From Citricoccus zhacaiensis (GTDB lineage: Bacteria; Actinomycetota; Actinomycetes; Actinomycetales; Micrococcaceae), in assembly GCF_014645315.1 (NCBI RefSeq), contig NZ_BMLQ01000001.1:722315-786314 (forward strand): DNA of 64,000 bases, in the 5' to 3' direction. The notes under the pieces were generated by a model. It had not been told where the DNA came from. It worked only from the letters and a program-made list of their open reading frames with translations, and did not search any database. The position numbers and the translations under genes are program-made. Within the stretch, counting starts at the first letter, position 1. Every line of letters begins with the position of its first letter. Shown piece after piece: positions 60,746 through 64,000 of the stretch.

Positions 60746-61905
60746 GCAACACCGAGACTGACCCGCAGGAGACCCTCTGCCGGAACAAGCCGGCCACCGG
60801 GCCGCGCTTCACGGAGGGCCTCTCGGACGGCGTGGACCCGCACGCCGGTGGGACCGGCATGGTCGAGCTGCTCGAGCCGCGCGCGGTCCCCCTCGGCGGC
60901 CCCCGGGCCATGACCGTCAAACGCACCCTGCCGCAGCGGGCCCGCTCCCTGATCGGCGCCTGGTGCTTCCTGGACTTCTACGGCCCGGACGACGTCTCCG
61001 CCACCGGGGGCATGGCGGTCCCCCGTCACCCGCACACGGGGCTGGCGACCGTCTCCTGGTTGTTCACCGGGCGGGTAGACCACATCGACTCCGCCGGCCA
61101 TTGGGCCACCGTCCGCCCCGGTGAGGTCAACCTGATGAATGCCGGTTCCGGGATCACCCATTCGGAGTACTCCACGGCGGACACCACCGTCCTCCACGGC
61201 GCCCAGCTCTGGTACGCCTTCCCGGAACATGCCCGTGCCACGGCTCCCTCGCTCGAGGCCCACCGTCCGGAGCCGGTCACCGGGCCCGGTTACACCGCCC
61301 GCGTCTTCCTCGGCACCCTGCTGGGCTCCACCTCTCCGGTGAAGACGCACCTCCCGCTCACGGGCGTGGAGTTGCGCATGGACCCCGGCACCACGCTGGA
61401 GGTGGACGTCCCCGCCGGCCATGAACACGGCCTGCTCCAGGTCACCGGGGCCCTCTCCCTGGACGGGGTCGAGATCCCCGAGGACCACCTCGGCTTCGTC
61501 GGCCCTGGCCGGACCCGCCTGAGGATCGCCTCCGGACCGGACCCCGTCACCGCGCTGCTGATCGGCGGCGAGCCCCTGGGCGAGCAGATCATCATGTGGT
61601 GGAACTTCGTGGGCCGCACCCACGAGGAGATCGTGGCCTGGCGCGCCGCCTACCAGGCCGAGATGGGCTTCGAGGCGCCGGGGGAGGATTCCCCGCTGGC
61701 CGACGCCGGCACTCCGCCGGGCGCACCGGTGTCCGGCGACCTGCTGGACGCCACGATCGGCACCAGATACCTCGATGGCCGGACGTTCCCGCAGTTCAGC
61801 GACTTCCCGGCGGACACCCCCGCCCCGTTGCCCGCCCCGGCACTGCCCTCCACCCGCATGCGACCCCGCGCCAACCCACCGTCAAGAAGACTCGAGAACC
61901 CATGA
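60742..61905 (+). CDS. Pirin family protein, long form
   Basis: This 387-residue cupin has the pirin N-terminal barrel with metal-binding HPHTGLATVSWLF and MNAGSGITHSEYS, and a C-terminal pirin domain (HEHGLLQVTGALSL, GGEPLGEQIIMWWNFVGR). The ~90 residues after that are Pro/Ala-rich and beyond typical bacterial pirin length (~290-320). Pirins may be quercetin-type dioxygenases or redox sensors. It starts and ends in 4-base ATGA overlaps with its neighbours, so the three genes are coupled. Confidence 0.9.
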   Translation: MSNTETDPQETLCRNKPATGPRFTEGLSDGVDPHAGGTGMVELLEPRAVPLGGPRAMTVKRTLPQRARSLIGAWCFLDFYGPDDVSATGGMAVPRHPHTGLATVSWLFTGRVDHIDSAGHWATVRPGEVNLMNAGSGITHSEYSTADTTVLHGAQLWYAFPEHARATAPSLEAHRPEPVTGPGYTARVFLGTLLGSTSPVKTHLPLTGVELRMDPGTTLEVDVPAGHEHGLLQVTGALSLDGVEIPEDHLGFVGPGRTRLRIASGPDPVTALLIGGEPLGEQIIMWWNFVGRTHEEIVAWRAAYQAEMGFEAPGEDSPLADAGTPPGAPVSGDLLDATIGTRYLDGRTFPQFSDFPADTPAPLPAPALPSTRMRPRANPPSRRLENP

Positions 61906-62261
61906 ACGAGCAGTCACCATCCCTGGACCACCCGCAGGTCGTCCAGGGCAGCAAGCCGCGGTACGAGATCCACGTGGATGCCTCGGGCGAGCCGGCCGGC
62001 AAGACCTACTTCACCGAGCATGCAGCGGCCGACGGGGCCCGGCAGCGGATCTTCCCCCACACCGAGGTGGCCGAGGAGTACGGGGGTCACGGACTCGCCT
62101 CGACCCTGGTCCGCGGAGCGTTGGACGCGTCCATTGCCGAGGGGTACCGGATCGTCGCGGTCTGCCCGTATGTGAAGGGGTGGATCGAGAAGCACCCTGA
62201 GTATCAGCAACATGTGGACGCCACCACCCCAGAGCACCTGCAGGCGCTTGAGCGCCGGTAG
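61902..62261 (+). CDS. Small GNAT acetyltransferase, YjdJ/CG type
   Basis: This 119-residue protein matches the short GNAT subfamily: IFPHTEVAEEYGGHGLAS, VAVCPYVKGWIEKHPEYQQH. The GGHGLAS part is the acetyl-CoA P-loop, and the CPYVKGWIEKHPEY end is the subfamily mark. It should acetylate a small amine with acetyl-CoA; the substrate is unknown. It starts in the pirin stop (ATGA). Confidence 0.88.
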   Translation: MNEQSPSLDHPQVVQGSKPRYEIHVDASGEPAGKTYFTEHAAADGARQRIFPHTEVAEEYGGHGLASTLVRGALDASIAEGYRIVAVCPYVKGWIEKHPEYQQHVDATTPEHLQALERR

Positions 62262-62289
62262 ACACCGGCAGGAAAGAACACCAAGAACA

Positions 62290-62329
62290 AAGCCGGCCGG
62301 GAGCATCTGCTGATGCTCCCGGCCGGCTT
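62290..62329. terminator. Bidirectional terminator, 18-bp stem
   Basis: A perfect 18-bp inverted repeat (62290-62307 with 62312-62329) and 4-base TGCT loop separate the GNAT gene from tRNA-Pro on the other strand. It serves both. Confidence 0.88.
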
Positions 62330-62333
62330 CTCG

Positions 62334-62410
62334 TGGTCGGGGTGACAGGATTTGAACCTGCGGCCTCGTCGTCCCGAACGACGCGCGCTACCAAGCTGCG
62401 CCACACCCCG
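62334..62410 (-). tRNA. tRNA-Pro (anticodon CGG)
   Basis: Minus-strand cloverleaf: acceptor CGGGGTG/CACCCCG, anticodon stem CGTCG/CGACG around loop TTCGGGA giving CGG (reads CCG), T-loop TTCAAAT and an encoded CCA. Confidence 0.97.
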
Positions 62411-62562
62411 TGGAGAGTGGTTCCATGCCGAGTCCGGCGGGGAACCACAGTGGTCTATCCTAGCCGTCCGTTGCCGGATTCACCAAAACGATCCGTGGAG
62501 GCGACCGGCACGGACACTAGACTGGTCACGTCAGCAGACCAGCTCAAAAGAGACGGGGACAC

Positions 62563-63204
62563 GTGGCCACCGAGGCGGAGGGGTTCGGCACGTTCAGGGA
62601 CTTCCTGGCGTCACGCCCGAACCTGGCCGGCCTCGCGGCCTTCATCGTCGTGTTCATCGGGGTGGGACTCCTGTCCGATTCGATCCTCGCGGCCCTCCTC
62701 GCGGCGGCCCTGGGGTACGGGGCAGGTCTGATCCTGACGCCGGCTCACCGCAAGACCTATGCCTCCGGCATCCCCGTGCGCGGCGCCACCCGGGAAGAGA
62801 TGGACGGACGGCTCGCAGAGCTCCGCCAACAGGTCCGGAGCCATCGCGCTCAGCTTCCCCCCGACTCTCAGCACGACCTGTCCATGATCACCGTGCACCT
62901 GGGCGAGATGATCGACCGCTGGGACCTCGTCCAGCAGGCACCAGAGCAACGCCTGTCCATCGAGTCCCTCGTGTACCAGTACCTGCCGAGCACGCTCGAC
63001 GTGTTCCTCCGCCTGCCGGACTCGGCCAAGCCGGCCGCGGCCCCCGAATGGAACGGGCAACTGCGCCTGCTGGCCACCGAGGTCTCCCGCAGCCGGGACA
63101 CCGTCCTGAAACAGGACCTCCAGTCGATGCGCAACAACGGCCGCGTGCTCGAGCAGAAGTTCGAGGACGGGGACCTCAAGATGTTCCGGGAGAACGGCCT
63201 CTAG
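62563..63204 (+). CDS. Membrane protein, XpaC-like
   Basis: This 213-residue protein starts at GTG 62563. Two hydrophobic segments (about 22-38 and 41-60) form a hairpin near the N-terminus, followed by an acidic and helical cytosolic domain ending in LQSMRNNGRVLEQKF. The layout resembles XpaC (5-bromo-4-chloroindolyl phosphate hydrolysis) proteins, often next to TelA, which is absent here. The stop shares the palindrome CTAG with the convergent SRPBCC-like gene. Confidence 0.7.
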   Translation: MATEAEGFGTFRDFLASRPNLAGLAAFIVVFIGVGLLSDSILAALLAAALGYGAGLILTPAHRKTYASGIPVRGATREEMDGRLAELRQQVRSHRAQLPPDSQHDLSMITVHLGEMIDRWDLVQQAPEQRLSIESLVYQYLPSTLDVFLRLPDSAKPAAAPEWNGQLRLLATEVSRSRDTVLKQDLQSMRNNGRVLEQKFEDGDLKMFRENGL

Positions 63205-63791
63205 GACCCCTGGCCGCCCTCGACCGGTTCGGCGAGACTGCCCCCGGTGAAGCGGGTGAACGCTCCCAGGACCGCGGTCCACTCCTCCAGCCACGACGTC
63301 GGCTCGTTCCCTCGGACGCTCAGCTCCGCTCCCCCACGTGGACCGGCGGACCAGGAGACGTAGAGCCGGACGGGCGCATCGGCCGGGTCACGGTGGCCAC
63401 CCCACCAGTCGAGCTCCAGGGTCCCCTCCGCCGCACCGGCCAGGGTCGCCCACTCATAGGGCGGATCCTGGTCACCGCCCGGACCATCCGCGTCCTCCTC
63501 CAACAGCGCGCCGTCACCGAAGTACACGTGCCCCGCCTCGCCGGTGGCACGGAGCGCCCGGGGCCACCAGAGATGGGTGTCATCCACGAACACGCCGACC
63601 GCCTGGTCCAGGTCCAGCGGGATGGAGGCGTTCAGGGCATGCTTGGCCTCGGCCGACGCAGGACCACTGCTGACCACCGTTCCGGCTACCACGTCGCCAG
63701 ACGCTCCGGCCTCCTTGCTCGGAGGGGAATCCTCGCCACGGGCAGGGACGGCGAACGGGTCAAGGAACAGGCTCTCGGACATGCTCCTCAT
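63201..63791 (-). CDS. SRPBCC-like protein
   Basis: This protein of about 196 residues has a weak SRPBCC (START-like) look: an N-terminal DLDQAVGVFVDDTHLWWP segment and a long TLELDWW stretch. It has no signal peptide. I am unsure of function; homologues bind small hydrophobic ligands or change activity of partners. The start could also be the ATG at 63782, three codons on; ribosome sites are poor for both. It lies just downstream of the ribosomal RNA operon end. Confidence 0.6.
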   Translation of the reverse strand: MRSMSESLFLDPFAVPARGEDSPPSKEAGASGDVVAGTVVSSGPASAEAKHALNASIPLDLDQAVGVFVDDTHLWWPRALRATGEAGHVYFGDGALLEEDADGPGGDQDPPYEWATLAGAAEGTLELDWWGGHRDPADAPVRLYVSWSAGPRGGAELSVRGNEPTSWLEEWTAVLGAFTRFTGGSLAEPVEGGQGS

Positions 63792-63853
63792 CAAACCACG
63801 CCGGCCGGGTGTGAACGCGCGTACTGGCAGCCGCTGCCCATGGCTTGTTAAAC

Positions 63854-63889
63854 ACAGAAGCCCTGGACCTTGAGGTCCAGGGCTTCTGT
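63854..63889 (-). terminator. Terminator of the rRNA operon
   Basis: ACAGAAGCCCTGGACC and its complement form a perfect ~16-bp stem directly past the 5S 3' end on the minus strand, followed by TGTTTAACAAG. This is the expected end of the operon. Confidence 0.88.
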
Positions 63890-63897
63890 TCAATGGT

Positions 63898-64000
63898 TGT
63901 CCGGCGGCGTCCTACTCTCCCACATCCTCCCGGATGCAGTACCATCGGCGCAGTGGGCCTTAGCTTCCGGGTTCGGAATGGGACCGGGCGTTTCCCCCAC
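63898..64000 (-). rRNA. rrf: 5S ribosomal RNA, 3' part (runs off the window edge)
   Basis: On the minus strand the sequence holds the 5S core segments GTCCCATTCCGAACCCGGAA and GAGAGTAGGACGCCGCCGG. About 103 bases are present; the 5' end (roughly 15 bases) and the 23S and 16S genes should lie beyond position 64000. Confidence 0.96.

Overview
The window is 64 kb of high-GC chromosomal DNA from an actinobacterium. Gene content points to order Micrococcales, probably family Micrococcaceae (Kocuria, Micrococcus or Citricoccus type): an IdeR-type iron regulator, ESAT-6-like and DUF3027/DUF3263/DUF4032 proteins, a ThrE exporter, OtsAB and TreYZ trehalose synthesis, an actinobacterial XPB helicase and a CIRCE-controlled groEL. 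GTG starts and 4-base ATGA/GTGA gene overlaps are frequent. I see no prophage, insertion sequence, CRISPR array or plasmid backbone. This is ordinary core chromosome with a few accessory-looking spots.

Layout. 0-6 kb holds metabolic and housekeeping genes: an aldo/keto reductase, NADP-glutamate dehydrogenase, a thioesterase, an App1-type phosphatase, an inositol-phosphatase-like enzyme and a flavin-binding protein. 6-9 kb is a two-gene operon of a ThDP decarboxylase plus a ureohydrolase, best read as the lower arginine-transaminase route (AruI/GbuA-like). 9-11 kb has two DUF202 membrane proteins divergent from a ferritin-like/VIT iron transporter, then a 27-residue membrane peptide. 11-16 kb is sucD-sucC-pcrA. 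16-18.5 kb has a class F sortase with a CHRD-like surface protein, and a membrane protein. 18.5-25 kb has tRNA-Arg, an ABC exporter, an HNH endonuclease, an NlpC/P60 hydrolase with a folded leader, ideR and serC. 25-31 kb is DUF3027, a cold-shock protein, a small membrane protein and the XPB helicase with its partner; from memory this resembles the Rv0861c-Rv0884c neighbourhood of Mycobacterium tuberculosis. 31-37 kb has a PhoP/PhoR-like two-component system, an orphan WXG100 protein, a DUF4031-HD gene bracketed by two related long hairpins, and groEL. 37-45 kb has a LytR_C protein, DUF3263, ung, thrE, tRNA-Val, two DsbA-like thiol proteins, a TIGR02206 membrane protein, an SLH-SpoIID protein and tRNA-Thr.

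45-54 kb is a trehalose island. A rightward otsA-otsB-degenerate ABC ATPase-DUF4032 operon converges on leftward treY-treZ, so both UDP-glucose- and glycogen-dependent trehalose routes lie together. 54-64 kb has an SLH-C39 protease-like protein, a tightly overlapping FAH-RraA-Rossmann operon, a DUF5129-like protein, an AhpD-like/pirin/GNAT operon, tRNA-Pro, an XpaC-like membrane protein, an SRPBCC-like protein, and the terminator and 3' part of a 5S rRNA whose operon enters from the right edge.

The observations most worth checking are the ABC ATPase with most catalytic motifs altered inside the trehalose operon, the paired hairpins around the DUF4031-HD gene, the sortase/CHRD pair with a non-LPXTG sorting-like tail, the folded leader of the NlpC/P60 gene, and the arginine-catabolic pair with a palindromic operator candidate. 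I did not find a clearly new multi-gene system.
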